Assembly (NCBI GenBank): GCA_902766105.1
Contig: CACXCI010000009.1
Span: forward strand, 1 to 40,973
DNA length: 40,973 nucleotides
Reading direction: 5' to 3'
DNA from: an uncultured bacterium
GTDB lineage: Bacteria; Cyanobacteriota; Vampirovibrionia; Gastranaerophilales; Gastranaerophilaceae
Shown here: positions 1 through 8,552 of the stretch, one piece after another
Layout: each line of letters begins with the position of its first letter
Position numbering within the stretch: position 1 is the stretch's first letter
The notes under the pieces: model-generated
The model's input: only the letters and a program-made list of their open reading frames with translations
The model's database searches: none
Told to the model about the DNA's origin: nothing
Translations under genes and position numbers: made by a program

Positions 1-64
1 AATTCAAATGTTATAGTAAACAAAATTATTAGTCAACAAATGACGAAGGGAATGGTTAAATATT

Positions 65-856
65 ATGAAGAAAAATATAGGTTTTATCGGTTGTGGAAAG
101 ATGGCAAGCGCTATTATTGGCGGTATTGAGGAAGAAAACATACTCGGTGCGGAAATAAATGAAGAATTTGCAAAATCTGCTTCTAAAAGATTAGGAATAG
201 ATGTAATTACTGATAATACAGAACTTGTTAAAAAATCAGATATAATTTTTATTGCTACAAAACCTAATCAAGTTTTAGATGTTCTAAATGAAATAAAAGA
301 CTTTGTAACAGGTGAAAAGCTTGTAGTATCTATTGCTGCGGGTGTAACCTTATCAAAAATTCAAAATATATTAACCAATGCAAGAGTAGTACGCATAATG
401 CCTAATACCCCTGCTCTTGTTAAACTTGGTATGTTTGGGGTTTGCGGGGGTAATTTAGCAAGCGATGATGATGTGAATTTTGTAATTAATTTATTATCAA
501 AAATAGGCAAATGTATAAAAGTTGAAGAATCTCAAATGGATATAGTAACAGCAATATCAGGTTCAGGACCGGCATTTTTCTATCAGGTGATTGAGGACAT
601 GGCTCGTGCAGGTGAAAAATTAGGTTTAGAATATGAAAAATCACTGATTCTTGCAACTCAAACAGCTTTAGGGTCTGCTCAAATGGTATTTAACAGAGGA
701 GAAACTCCCGTTCAGACATTGATAGATAATGTTGCAACAAAAGGCGGTTGTACTTTTGTCGGAATTTCTGAAATGAAAGAATATGACAGTACAAAATTTT
801 TCTATGATGTTATAGCAAAAACCACTCAAAAAGCGCATGAACTTGGGGGTAGATAA
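65..856 (+). CDS. proC: Pyrroline-5-carboxylate reductase
   Basis: Catalyses the last step of proline synthesis, NAD(P)H-dependent reduction of 1-pyrroline-5-carboxylate to proline, in the cytosol. The 263-aa length is normal for the family. The N-terminus has the Rossmann motif GFIGCGKMASAIIGG (residues 6-20). The C-terminal half carries the substrate-site stretch SGSGPAFFYQVIEDMARAGE and the family signature around VATKGGCTFVGISEM. A GAAGGGA ribosome-binding site lies about 13 nt upstream of the ATG. The gene converges on rsmG with a 9-bp gap and no visible terminator. The preceding 64 bases hold no identifiable gene end. The assignment is secure. Confidence 0.95.
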   Translation: MKKNIGFIGCGKMASAIIGGIEEENILGAEINEEFAKSASKRLGIDVITDNTELVKKSDIIFIATKPNQVLDVLNEIKDFVTGEKLVVSIAAGVTLSKIQNILTNARVVRIMPNTPALVKLGMFGVCGGNLASDDDVNFVINLLSKIGKCIKVEESQMDIVTAISGSGPAFFYQVIEDMARAGEKLGLEYEKSLILATQTALGSAQMVFNRGETPVQTLIDNVATKGGCTFVGISEMKEYDSTKFFYDVIAKTTQKAHELGGR

Positions 857-865
857 TTTCTCAAT

Positions 866-1459
866 TTATTTTTTGTTTATAATAATTAAATTTCTTACAA
901 GTATTTCCTCAAGCGGAAGTTCATATTCAATTATATCAATCACTTGTGCTTTGTATTTATTTAGAACGGTTTTTGCTTCTGCTATTTCTTCGTGTGCTTT
1001 TTTTGATTTATATGCGATAAAATAGCCATCCTTTTTAAGTTTTGGCAGAGCATATTCGCAAATGTTTTTTAATGAGGATACAGCTCTTGATACTACAATA
1101 TCATATTCTCCGTTTAAGTTTTCCACTCTTGAGCATATCGGATTAATATTTTCAAGCCTAAGCTTGTCGGCAATTGCTAAAACTGCTTTGATTTTTTTGC
1201 CTATGCTGTCAACTGCAGTAACTTTGATTTTAGGATAGGTAATTGCAATAGGAATTGAAGGAAATCCTCCGCCTGTTCCTATATCCAAAACAGTTTCAGC
1301 TTTGGGGTTGTATTTGTCAAAGAATTTGGAAATTGCAAGAGAATCAAAAATGTGTTTTTCCCAAAGATATTTTTCATCATTTTTTGAAATTAAATTTACT
1401 TTGGAATTTTCTTCCAAAAATATTTTCATGTAGTTTTCGTATAAATTTTTATTTGTCAT
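866..1459 (-). CDS. rsmG: 16S rRNA (guanine-N7) methyltransferase RsmG
   Basis: Methylates N7 of G527 in 16S rRNA using SAM. The protein shows the family's KHIFDSL motif, SAM motif I (VLDIGTGGGFPSIPIAI) and the following acidic motif AVDSIGKKIKA. I chose the ATG at 1459 (197 aa) because AGGACGA lies just upstream and the family homology begins near there. A GTG at 1498 would add 13 residues. The chosen start overlaps the end of the upstream STAND/TPR gene by 11 bp, so the two are probably translationally coupled. Loss of RsmG in other bacteria gives low-level streptomycin resistance (established knowledge). Confidence 0.93.
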   Translation of the reverse strand: MTNKNLYENYMKIFLEENSKVNLISKNDEKYLWEKHIFDSLAISKFFDKYNPKAETVLDIGTGGGFPSIPIAITYPKIKVTAVDSIGKKIKAVLAIADKLRLENINPICSRVENLNGEYDIVVSRAVSSLKNICEYALPKLKKDGYFIAYKSKKAHEEIAEAKTVLNKYKAQVIDIIEYELPLEEILVRNLIIINKK

Positions 1460-3872
1460 ATTCGTCCTGATACTGTTTAAATTCTCTTTCTGACACACGG
1501 CGTTTAATATCTTCTATTCGGGAGCTGATTTTATTTAGATTTTCTTTTGTGAATGAATGTTCTGCCACCTTGTAGGCTTCAGAGTAATACTTGTATGACA
1601 ATTTATAGTTAGCTCTTTTGTAATAAAAATCACCTATATTAAGATTTGCATCAGCAATATAAAATGCTTCTTTAAGAATTTTGGCATATTCTAATGCAGT
1701 ATTCATACATTTGAATGCTTTAGTATCATCTTTTGATGCAAAAATTTCTCCAAGGTGTGTATATGAATAAAATAATCCGTTATAATTTTTCATTTCGCTG
1801 TCAATTTTTATACTTTTTGAGTAGTAATTGATTGCCTGATTGGTTAAGCCGGCTTCATCATACAATTCTGCAAGGTTAGATAAAGCCATTGATAGATAAG
1901 GATTAATATTTGGGTTTTGTTCAAGCTCTATACATTTTTTATAGAATTGTACGGCTCCTCTTGGAATATCTCTTTCATCATTTGCAACAGCATATTTATA
2001 ATAAAGTTCTGCTGTAATTTTTTTATCTGTATTGATTTCTACCAGAGGTATTGATTTTTTGTAATATTGATATTCTTTTTCCGGATTATTTTCAAGTTTT
2101 GCGCAGGCTAAATTTATTTTTATTTGTAATTCGTTAGGAATATTTGGGGTTTTTTCAAGTTCTTTTAATATAAATTTAGCATTATCGTGTTTATACATTA
2201 TGTAATAGATGTTTGCAATTTCAAGTTTTATTTCTGCAATTTTTTCATTGTTTGAAGTATTTACGTAGAAATCTTGAGCCTGAGTATAACACTCCAGTGC
2301 TTCGTACCAATCTGACAGGTGTTGATATGCTTTTGCAAGTTTTATGTATATTGTTGGTAAAAACGTATAAAAGTTTTCATCTTCCGTTTTGGTCAATGCC
2401 TGATGATAAAGTTTTACAACATTTTTATAATTATATTTGTCTTCTTCTGATTTAGCGGAATTTAAAAGTTGAGTAAGGTTCATTCCAAGACTTTCTTCTT
2501 CAAATCTTTTATTTTCCAAACTTGTGTCGATAAAATCTTTGATTGAATCTGCAATATTATCCAATGTTTCATCTTCTACAACAAAATTGATTTTGTTAAT
2601 TTTATCTTCTATAGATTCTTCTGCAATTTGTGCAGGTGTTGGCGGCTCGTGTTCAATTTCGGGGTTAACCATTTTTAGTTCCCCTTGTTGTGCCAGTACA
2701 GGTTCGATAGGAATTTCTTTTACCGGTCTGGTAATAACAGGTTTTTTCGGGATGAATAGACTGTGGTATTCAATTTCGTTGCGCATAGTTTGACGGGATA
2801 AGATTAAATCCCTTTCTAACGGTTTTAAAGGTAATTGTGTTTTATATAACTCAATACATGCGCTGTGAAGTTTTATTCTTACGTTTTCAGGAATTTGCCG
2901 CTCTATAATTTCTCTGAAATAATCTTTTAAATATATATGATCACCGTTTGTTGACAATATTGAGTTCTGTACGTAAAAATTTACCCTATCGCCGTCAAAC
3001 AAATGAAGGGACTGTAAAAGATTAATATGGATAGGTATTCTCATAACAGTTAACAGCCTGAATAAGTGTATGCTAACAGGATCAACAAGCTCCATAGCTT
3101 CTCTTATTAAAAAATCAGGAAATGATGTGTAACTTTTTGAATACATTTCTATAAATTTAACAAGGTTTAATTGCCGTAATTTCATAAGGTTCAAGCTCAA
3201 GACAAGGTTTTGATAGTAGCCTTTAGAAAGTTTGTATAATTCGTTAGAAATCACACCAATTTGTTTAATTCCGTTATTTCTTAGAAATTTTTCAAATATT
3301 TTTTGAGAAAACGGAAGAATTGAAATTTGGTTATATGCAGTATCCGAAAACTCTTCTGTTGGCGGAGTTTTTGAGACAATGATAACTTTTATATTTGGAA
3401 AAGATGTTAAATGTTTTATAAAGTCAACAATAGGAGTAACATTTCCTTTCATAATTGATTCAAAAGAATCCAATATAATCAATGTTGGAGATGTTATTGA
3501 ATTAAAATAAGAATTGATTTTTTGGTTAAAATTATCTGCTTTAGACTGGCGGTTTGTAATTTTTCCGACAAGAGCATAGTATTTGAACAATTCAAAAAAG
3601 CTTAAAAGCATATCATCAAGAATTGTAGTTTCTAAACAAGTATAATTGAGAACGATTGACTCAGGGTTAATAGAATCTGCTATAAAATTTGCAATTTTGG
3701 TTTTCCCGCTGCCTTTGTATCCGTTTATAAAAAGTAATTTAATATTGCTTTGCAGAAAATCGCAAATTTCGCCTATTTGTTTTTCATTATTTTCTAACAG
3801 GCATGGATCAATTAAATATTCCTTAGGAACATCTTTTATTGATATAGGTTTTTCTATAAATTTGTTGTCCAT
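1449..3872 (-). CDS. STAND-like P-loop NTPase with TPR repeats
   Basis: An 807-aa protein with no recognised specific function. An N-terminal P-loop NTPase is visible: Walker A GYKGSGKT at residues 51-58 and a hydrophobic Walker B ending LIILD at about 131-135, followed by an alpha-helical region. A Pro/Glu-rich linker sits around residues 370-410. From about 470 onwards there are repeated TPR-like helical pairs, for example DWYEALECYTQAQDFY and NQAINYYSKSIKI. NTPase plus helical domain plus C-terminal TPRs is the STAND layout (signal-transduction ATPases that oligomerise on ligand binding). There is no obvious N-terminal effector domain: only about 30 residues precede the NTPase region. It starts 6 bp after the CHASE2-GGDEF gene and overlaps rsmG, so it is likely in that operon. 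The family call is inference from motifs. Confidence 0.75.
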   Translation of the reverse strand: MDNKFIEKPISIKDVPKEYLIDPCLLENNEKQIGEICDFLQSNIKLLFINGYKGSGKTKIANFIADSINPESIVLNYTCLETTILDDMLLSFFELFKYYALVGKITNRQSKADNFNQKINSYFNSITSPTLIILDSFESIMKGNVTPIVDFIKHLTSFPNIKVIIVSKTPPTEEFSDTAYNQISILPFSQKIFEKFLRNNGIKQIGVISNELYKLSKGYYQNLVLSLNLMKLRQLNLVKFIEMYSKSYTSFPDFLIREAMELVDPVSIHLFRLLTVMRIPIHINLLQSLHLFDGDRVNFYVQNSILSTNGDHIYLKDYFREIIERQIPENVRIKLHSACIELYKTQLPLKPLERDLILSRQTMRNEIEYHSLFIPKKPVITRPVKEIPIEPVLAQQGELKMVNPEIEHEPPTPAQIAEESIEDKINKINFVVEDETLDNIADSIKDFIDTSLENKRFEEESLGMNLTQLLNSAKSEEDKYNYKNVVKLYHQALTKTEDENFYTFLPTIYIKLAKAYQHLSDWYEALECYTQAQDFYVNTSNNEKIAEIKLEIANIYYIMYKHDNAKFILKELEKTPNIPNELQIKINLACAKLENNPEKEYQYYKKSIPLVEINTDKKITAELYYKYAVANDERDIPRGAVQFYKKCIELEQNPNINPYLSMALSNLAELYDEAGLTNQAINYYSKSIKIDSEMKNYNGLFYSYTHLGEIFASKDDTKAFKCMNTALEYAKILKEAFYIADANLNIGDFYYKRANYKLSYKYYSEAYKVAEHSFTKENLNKISSRIEDIKRRVSEREFKQYQDEYDK

Positions 3873-3878
3873 ATTTGT

Positions 3879-5594
3879 TTAGTTTACTCTGTTTCTGCCA
3901 TTGTTTTTGGCGTTATATAATCTTTTGTCTGCGGTTTCAATAAGTTCGGAAGGTGTTTGTCCGTCATTTCCGTAGGTTGATACTCCTAAGCTTATTGTAA
4001 CATTACTTTCTCTGTTGCCGCTGAGTTTACATTTCTTTTCTTCGACAAGAGAGCGTAATTTTTGTGCGATAGCAACGGCTTCGTCGTATTTTGTATTAGG
4101 TAAGATGATACTCATTTCTTCGCCGCCGTATCTACATACTATATCTGTCATTCTGACATTTCGTTTTAATATTGCCGCAACTTGTTTTAATACGGCATCT
4201 CCTGATTGGTGTCCGAAGGTATCGTTGAACTTTTTAAAGAAATCTATGTCAATTATAATAAGCGACAATGGAACTTCATAACGTTGTGAATGTGATATTT
4301 GATTTTGTAATTGCTCTTGAAAATATCTGTGGTTATACAGCTCTGTTAATCCATCTGTTGTTGCAAGCTTATACTGTTGATCAAAATCTCTGGATTTAAT
4401 CAGATATTTGATAATTACGGCAAGGATGAAGGTGAATAGGGCAAAATTTAATGGTGAGATTATTTCAAACCATAAATTTTTAAATTCCATGGCAAAATAT
4501 GTAAATGTTACATATATTGCGTAAATTGTCATTGATGTTCCAAATGCAACAGGCATGGAGCTTATTTTCATTACACAAATTATTGTAATAAGGGACAATA
4601 ATATTGTCAGAATGATGTTTATTCCAAATGGTACTTTGCGGATAATACTTCCGTCGATAATGTTATTAACGTATGTTGCTTGCACTTCAACCCCAGGGTA
4701 AACTTTATCAACCGGTACGGTTTTTATATCAAACAGGCTTGCTGCTGTTGCTCCAAAATATACAATTTTATTATTGAAATTGTAATCAAATTTATCTTTT
4801 CCTTCGACGGCTTTTAAAAGTTTATACATAGGTATGTTTTCAAAAGTTCCCGCAGGACCGTACCAGTTAAGAATTACGCTTCCTGTCTCATCGGATTTTG
4901 AAATTACACTTTTATAAATGTCGCTATTTACATTTGTTCCGACCAAGTATCCCAATTGAGGATAAAGTTTGCCCTGATATTTTAAATATAATGGCATTTG
5001 TCTTAATACCCCATCATCAGAGCGTGATACATTTATCATTCCAATATTTTGCGTAACGTCAAGAATTCCTTGTAAAATAGCTCTGCAATTTGTATATTCA
5101 ATTCCGTCAAAATCAAGTCCGCCGGTTTCAAGTGCAAGTCCTTCAGGTAGTGTTGGCGGAGTTCTTAAATCTGACGGCTGATTGTCAAGATTCATTGCAG
5201 TATATATGTTATCATATTTTTTAAAGGTATTGATAAGCGCTAAATCATCTTGCTGTCTACTTTTTATGGATTTGACAAACATAAGGTCAAAAGCGATGCT
5301 TTTCGGATTTTGTTTTTCAATAAATTCTATCATTTTGGCATACATATCTCTGCGCAAAGGCCACTCGCCATATTTATCCAAAATGTATTCATAACTTGCA
5401 TCATCAATTGCAACTATTACTATATTGTCATTGTGTTTTCTGGCACCTGAATTTGTAAGAACTTTTTGTCTTATATCAAAGGTAGCATTTTCCATTGAAT
5501 TCATAAAGGATAAAAAGCTGCCGTTTTTTACGACAACACACAAAAATGCAATAAATAAAACTGCCCATAAGATATATAAAATTTTTTTAAGCAT
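3879..5594 (-). CDS. CHASE2-sensor diguanylate cyclase (GGDEF)
   Basis: Membrane sensor predicted to make cyclic di-GMP from two GTP. Order of parts: TM helix at about 5-22; an extracytoplasmic CHASE2 domain at about 30-310 (typical AIDDASYEYI and WPLRRDMYAKMIEF motifs); three closely spaced TM helices at about 325-400; and a C-terminal GGDEF domain. The active-site loop reads GGEEM (about 490-494) instead of GG(D/E)EF. The allosteric inhibitory site RxxD is present as RMTD just upstream, so product feedback is expected. Near-consensus motifs suggest an active enzyme, though the Met in the last position is unusual. It lies between a 58-aa ORF and a STAND NTPase on the same strand, with 10- and 6-bp gaps. 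No EAL or HD-GYP phosphodiesterase gene is in the window. Confidence 0.9.
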   Translation of the reverse strand: MLKKILYILWAVLFIAFLCVVVKNGSFLSFMNSMENATFDIRQKVLTNSGARKHNDNIVIVAIDDASYEYILDKYGEWPLRRDMYAKMIEFIEKQNPKSIAFDLMFVKSIKSRQQDDLALINTFKKYDNIYTAMNLDNQPSDLRTPPTLPEGLALETGGLDFDGIEYTNCRAILQGILDVTQNIGMINVSRSDDGVLRQMPLYLKYQGKLYPQLGYLVGTNVNSDIYKSVISKSDETGSVILNWYGPAGTFENIPMYKLLKAVEGKDKFDYNFNNKIVYFGATAASLFDIKTVPVDKVYPGVEVQATYVNNIIDGSIIRKVPFGINIILTILLSLITIICVMKISSMPVAFGTSMTIYAIYVTFTYFAMEFKNLWFEIISPLNFALFTFILAVIIKYLIKSRDFDQQYKLATTDGLTELYNHRYFQEQLQNQISHSQRYEVPLSLIIIDIDFFKKFNDTFGHQSGDAVLKQVAAILKRNVRMTDIVCRYGGEEMSIILPNTKYDEAVAIAQKLRSLVEEKKCKLSGNRESNVTISLGVSTYGNDGQTPSELIETADKRLYNAKNNGRNRVN

Positions 5595-5604
5595 ATATTC
5601 TGCC

Positions 5605-5781
5605 CTATGTTAATTCCACACCTTCAGTATAATTTAGCGAGGAAATATTGACAAGAATATTTTTCATAATAAATTTTTGCTCGAGTATTTTGTTGTTCAG
5701 TTTCAAAATCTCTGTAGTATATGATAATTCATCAGGATACTGTAGGTATCTTAGCAAACACTTTTCATTGATATTATTCAT
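5605..5781 (-). CDS. Small hypothetical protein, 58 aa
   Basis: A short ORF read directly from the minus strand. It begins MNNINEKCLLRYLQYPDE and ends NYTEGVELT before a TAG. A good ribosome-binding site, GAGGAAAGAGC, sits just upstream of its ATG. The stop codon is 10 bp before the start of the CHASE2-GGDEF gene, so it is probably the first gene of that operon. The composition is ordinary for a soluble helical peptide (central KLNNKILEQKF segment), with no signal peptide or membrane helix. Function unknown; it might be a small partner of the downstream signalling proteins, which is inference from position only. Confidence 0.55.
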   Translation of the reverse strand: MNNINEKCLLRYLQYPDELSYTTEILKLNNKILEQKFIMKNILVNISSLNYTEGVELT

Positions 5782-5894
5782 TGATGCTCTTTCCTCTAAA
5801 AGGTGATAACAGTTTTATTATTTCAAATTTTCATTAAAATTAAATCAACCTTTTAAATAGTAAAAGCCCAATTATCTACACTAAATATAGTATA

Positions 5895-6218
5895 TCAATG
5901 GATTGATGTTATAAGTCTTAAACCGGTTATACCGCCTAAAATCATTGTTATACAAATAAAACGCATTATGCTTGCGGGTTCTTTAAATAAAATTATTCCC
6001 AAAATGACTGTTCCGACAGTTCCGATTCCTGTCCATACAGCATAGGCTGTCCCCAATGGCAATTGTTTTAATGCCAATGCCAAAAAGTAAAAACTTGCAA
6101 TCATTCCGACTACGGTAAACAAGCTCACAAATGGTCTGGTAAAACCGTGTGAATATTTCATTCCTATTGCCCAGCTTATTTCAAATAATCCTGCAATAAA
6201 TAAATTTATCCATGCCAT
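5895..6218 (-). CDS. gdx: Guanidinium exporter Gdx (SugE-type SMR)
   Basis: A 107-aa small multidrug resistance protein with four TM helices that functions as a dimer and exchanges protons for guanidinium at the inner membrane. The coupling glutamate lies in the first helix (LFEISWAIGMKYSHGF), and the central LPLGTAYAVWTGIGTVG stretch is the pattern of the SugE/Gdx subgroup rather than EmrE. GGAG precedes the ATG. A guanidine-I riboswitch with a terminator occupies its whole 5' leader, which supports guanidinium rather than quaternary ammonium as the natural substrate. The gene was historically called sugE. Confidence 0.93.
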   Translation of the reverse strand: MAWINLFIAGLFEISWAIGMKYSHGFTRPFVSLFTVVGMIASFYFLALALKQLPLGTAYAVWTGIGTVGTVILGIILFKEPASIMRFICITMILGGITGLRLITSIH

Positions 6219-6236
6219 TTTTATCTCCTTTATAAA

Positions 6237-6351
6237 AATAAAGCCGGAGAGATTTTTAAATCTCCCTGGCTTTTATCCTTCCGTGTACACTCTATATCAA
6301 AGTGCGTATTCTCTCGGACCGAACCGGTGTTAACCGTGGAACCCTAGAATA
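6237..6351 (-). promoter_or_regulatory. Guanidine-I (ykkC) riboswitch with intrinsic terminator
   Basis: Read on the minus strand, the leader contains the conserved blocks of the guanidine-I aptamer in order: CTAGGGTTCC, GGTCCGAGAGA, ACACGG and GGATAAAAGCC followed by GGGAGA. The last block forms the 5' arm of a 14-bp hairpin (one mismatch; loop at about 6255) whose 3' arm is followed by the U-rich TTTATTTTTAT. The arrangement fits an ON switch: guanidine stabilises the aptamer, sequesters the terminator arm and allows transcription of gdx. The aptamer begins about 6 nt after the ctpA stop codon, and I see no convincing separate promoter between them. Confidence 0.93.
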
Positions 6352-6355
6352 CTTT

Positions 6356-7576
6356 TTATTTTTTTACAACATAGTTGCCTGTTGATAAATCTTGAGCAAC
6401 TTGTATTGCTTTTTTCAATTGGACATCATTTTTATTTTTGATGTCGTCTTCTGACAATTCAACCAAAATATCCGGAGTAATTCCTTTTTTGTGAATATCA
6501 GTACCGTTTGGGGTTAAATATTTTTGAATAGTAATATTTATACCTGCGTTATTTGGAAGTTTGTTAATTTCCTGTACCAAACCTTTTCCAAAAGATTGCG
6601 TTCCGACAATAACGGCACGTTTGTTATCCTTCATTGCACCTGAGAAAATTTCACTGGCAGATGCAGAACCTTTGTCCACCAAAATTACAACAGGTTTTGT
6701 TGTCAATACACCTTTTGATGCTTTTTGAGTTTCTTTGTAACCATCTCTGTCGACCGTACTTACAATTGAGCCGCCGTTCAGGAACATATCTGATATGTAA
6801 ATTGCATTGCTTAACAACCCTCCGGGATTTGAACGAAGGTCAACGATGAATGCTTTTTTATCGGTTGAATTGGTTAAAATTGAAGAAAACTCTTTAGACG
6901 CATTTCTGCTGATAAATGAACTAAGTCTGATATATCCGATATCTTTAGGCATTTGTACATTATTTGGAACTTTTTGAGAAACTGATTTGATTTCAATTTC
7001 TGCACGGGTAATTGTATATGATTTTGGCTCTTGGTCTTTTCGTTTAATAACAAGAGTAACCTGAGTGCCTTCTTCCCCTCTGATTTGCTCAGCGGCTTTA
7101 TCAACTGTTATACCTTTTGTGCTTTTACCGTCAATTGATAGGATTTCGTCATCTGCCAAAAGTCCTGCTTTTTCAGCCGGAGTATCTTCAATTGGTGCAA
7201 TAACCATCAATTTGCCGTCTTTTACCCCGATTTGAATACCGATACCTTTTAATGAACCTTTAATTGAGCTGGTTTCTTCCTGAAATTCTTTTGGATCTAA
7301 AAATTTTGTATAAGGATCGTTCAAACTTGCCACCATTGTTTCTATTGCTACATAAGCATCTTTGTCTGTTTTAATAACATTGTCATATTTGTGGCGCCAT
7401 TTGCTCCAATCTTGTTCGTTATTGGTTTGGTCTACGTATTTGTTGTTAATCAGTCTCCATACGTTGTCGTAAAGTTCAACGGGGGTAGATGCGTGAACAT
7501 TTGATCTGATTACCCATCCAAACATGACTAAAAATGCGACCAGTGATATAATGCTTTTTTTCATAATTTTTCTCAT
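6356..7576 (-). CDS. ctpA: Carboxyl-terminal processing protease (S41 family, CtpA-like)
   Basis: A 406-aa serine protease exported to the periplasm. An N-terminal signal/TM segment spans about residues 6-30. A PDZ domain follows at about 100-180 (GIGIQIGVKDGKLMVIAPI). The S41 catalytic core has FIVDLRSNPGGLL, then GSASASEIFSGA with the likely nucleophile Ser306, and SFGKGLVQ with the general base Lys331, so the Ser-Lys dyad is intact. The family cleaves C-termini of envelope and secreted proteins. A strong GGAGGTG ribosome-binding site precedes the chosen ATG at about 10 nt. The riboswitch-controlled gdx follows immediately and may share the transcript. Confidence 0.93.
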   Translation of the reverse strand: MRKIMKKSIISLVAFLVMFGWVIRSNVHASTPVELYDNVWRLINNKYVDQTNNEQDWSKWRHKYDNVIKTDKDAYVAIETMVASLNDPYTKFLDPKEFQEETSSIKGSLKGIGIQIGVKDGKLMVIAPIEDTPAEKAGLLADDEILSIDGKSTKGITVDKAAEQIRGEEGTQVTLVIKRKDQEPKSYTITRAEIEIKSVSQKVPNNVQMPKDIGYIRLSSFISRNASKEFSSILTNSTDKKAFIVDLRSNPGGLLSNAIYISDMFLNGGSIVSTVDRDGYKETQKASKGVLTTKPVVILVDKGSASASEIFSGAMKDNKRAVIVGTQSFGKGLVQEINKLPNNAGINITIQKYLTPNGTDIHKKGITPDILVELSEDDIKNKNDVQLKKAIQVAQDLSTGNYVVKK

Positions 7577-7677
7577 TCTTGTTTTACACCTCCAAACAAT
7601 CCTTCTTCTATATATGACGAAACTTGTTCAAAAAAGTTTCATAAAAAAGGGGATTGTTCTGAAGATAATCATACCAC

Positions 7678-7710
7678 AATAAAACAAAATGTGAAATCAT
7701 AAATTCCACA
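7678..7710 (-). terminator. Putative intrinsic terminator of tdk
   Basis: On the minus strand, downstream of tdk, an imperfect hairpin (GTGGAATT / ATTTCAC arms around a TATG loop) is followed by TTTTGTTTTATT. The stem is short, so this is a moderate-confidence call. The rest of 7577-7753 holds the ctpA leader and no ORF. Confidence 0.5.
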
Positions 7711-7753
7711 TTTGTATAAAATATTATTATTAGCTTTTAATTTATATTTGTTG

Positions 7754-8371
7754 TTAGTCTTTTGAAAATTGTAATAAGCGCAATCCCAAAGTCTTTTTCT
7801 TCTCTTGAACATCAGGAAGTTCGTAGCATTTGATACATCTTGCTTCGTAGGTTTCATCTCCGCCTATCATAATAAGCGGTGAATTTTTATCGGCAGGCTT
7901 GCCGTCAATTAGTCTTTGGGTTCTTGTTGCATGCTCGCAGCCACATTTCATACATACTGCGTGCAATTTATCAACTTTTGTTGCAATACACATCAATTCA
8001 GGCATTGATCCGAACGGTTCTGCTTTAAAATCAAGCTCTAATCCTGTTCCGATTACTTTTTTACCTTCGTTCATAAGTTGGGTAATGACCTTAACGATAT
8101 TGGCATCAAAGAATTGTAATTCGTCAATTGCCACAACTTGAGCATCTCTTGCGGCACTCAAAATTTGAATAGAATGTTTAACTTTGATTGCATCAAGCCA
8201 CAAGCCGTTGCGGGATTCTATATAATCTCCTTTTGCTCTTGTATCAACATCAGGTGAGATAACTTTTACTTTTTTCTTTGCAATAATACAACGTCTGATT
8301 CTGCGAAGAAGTTCCTCCGTTTTTCCGCAGCTCATAGGACCCGTAATCAATTCAAAACTATATCCTTCCAT
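7754..8371 (-). CDS. tdk: Thymidine kinase
   Basis: Phosphorylates thymidine with ATP (pyrimidine salvage). The P-loop GPMSCGKT lies near the N-terminus. IDELQFFD contains the likely catalytic Glu and the Walker B region. EPFGSMPELM belongs to the substrate lasso. Two Cys pairs (CMKC and CIKC) form the structural zinc site of type II TKs. I chose the ATG at 8371 (205 aa) because a GGGGGA sits at suitable spacing and the homologous region starts with MEGYSFELITGPM. An ATG at 8395 would add 8 residues but has no ribosome-binding site. Transcribed towards ctpA, with its own terminator in the 177-bp gap. Confidence 0.94.
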   Translation of the reverse strand: MEGYSFELITGPMSCGKTEELLRRIRRCIIAKKKVKVISPDVDTRAKGDYIESRNGLWLDAIKVKHSIQILSAARDAQVVAIDELQFFDANIVKVITQLMNEGKKVIGTGLELDFKAEPFGSMPELMCIATKVDKLHAVCMKCGCEHATRTQRLIDGKPADKNSPLIMIGGDETYEARCIKCYELPDVQEKKKTLGLRLLQFSKD

Positions 8372-8473
8372 CATTTCCCCCAAAATCATGTTCAATTTTT
8401 ATTAATTATAAAACTTGAATTGATTTTTTAAAAGTAAAAATTTGTAAAAATTAATATACTGAAACAATACTTT

Positions 8474-8540
8474 CCACTCCCTAATCAGGGAGGACTTACT
8501 ATTTTTCCTCCCTTGACAGGGAGGGATATGGTGGGTTGCT
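8474..8540. repeat. REP-like palindromic repeat pair
   Basis: Two imperfect palindromes lie side by side between tdk and the TrmB-family gene: CTCCCTAATCAGGGAG and CCTCCCTTGACAGGGAGG, the second followed by GATATGGTGGGTT. GC-rich inverted repeats like these stand out in an AT-rich gap and resemble dispersed intergenic palindromes. They could also help end transcription of the TrmB-family gene, although no clean U-tract follows. A similar motif (CCCTCTCCT / AGGAGAGGG) occurs at 16009-16033. Confidence 0.5.
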
Positions 8541-8552
8541 ATTTATTTACCC

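Noticed and set aside
1..129. A reading frame open from base 1 to a TGA at 127-129, overlapping the start of proC
   Set aside because: It would overlap proC by 65 bp and its translation looks like random AT-rich sequence. I cannot match it to the end of yggS, sepF or another usual proC neighbour.
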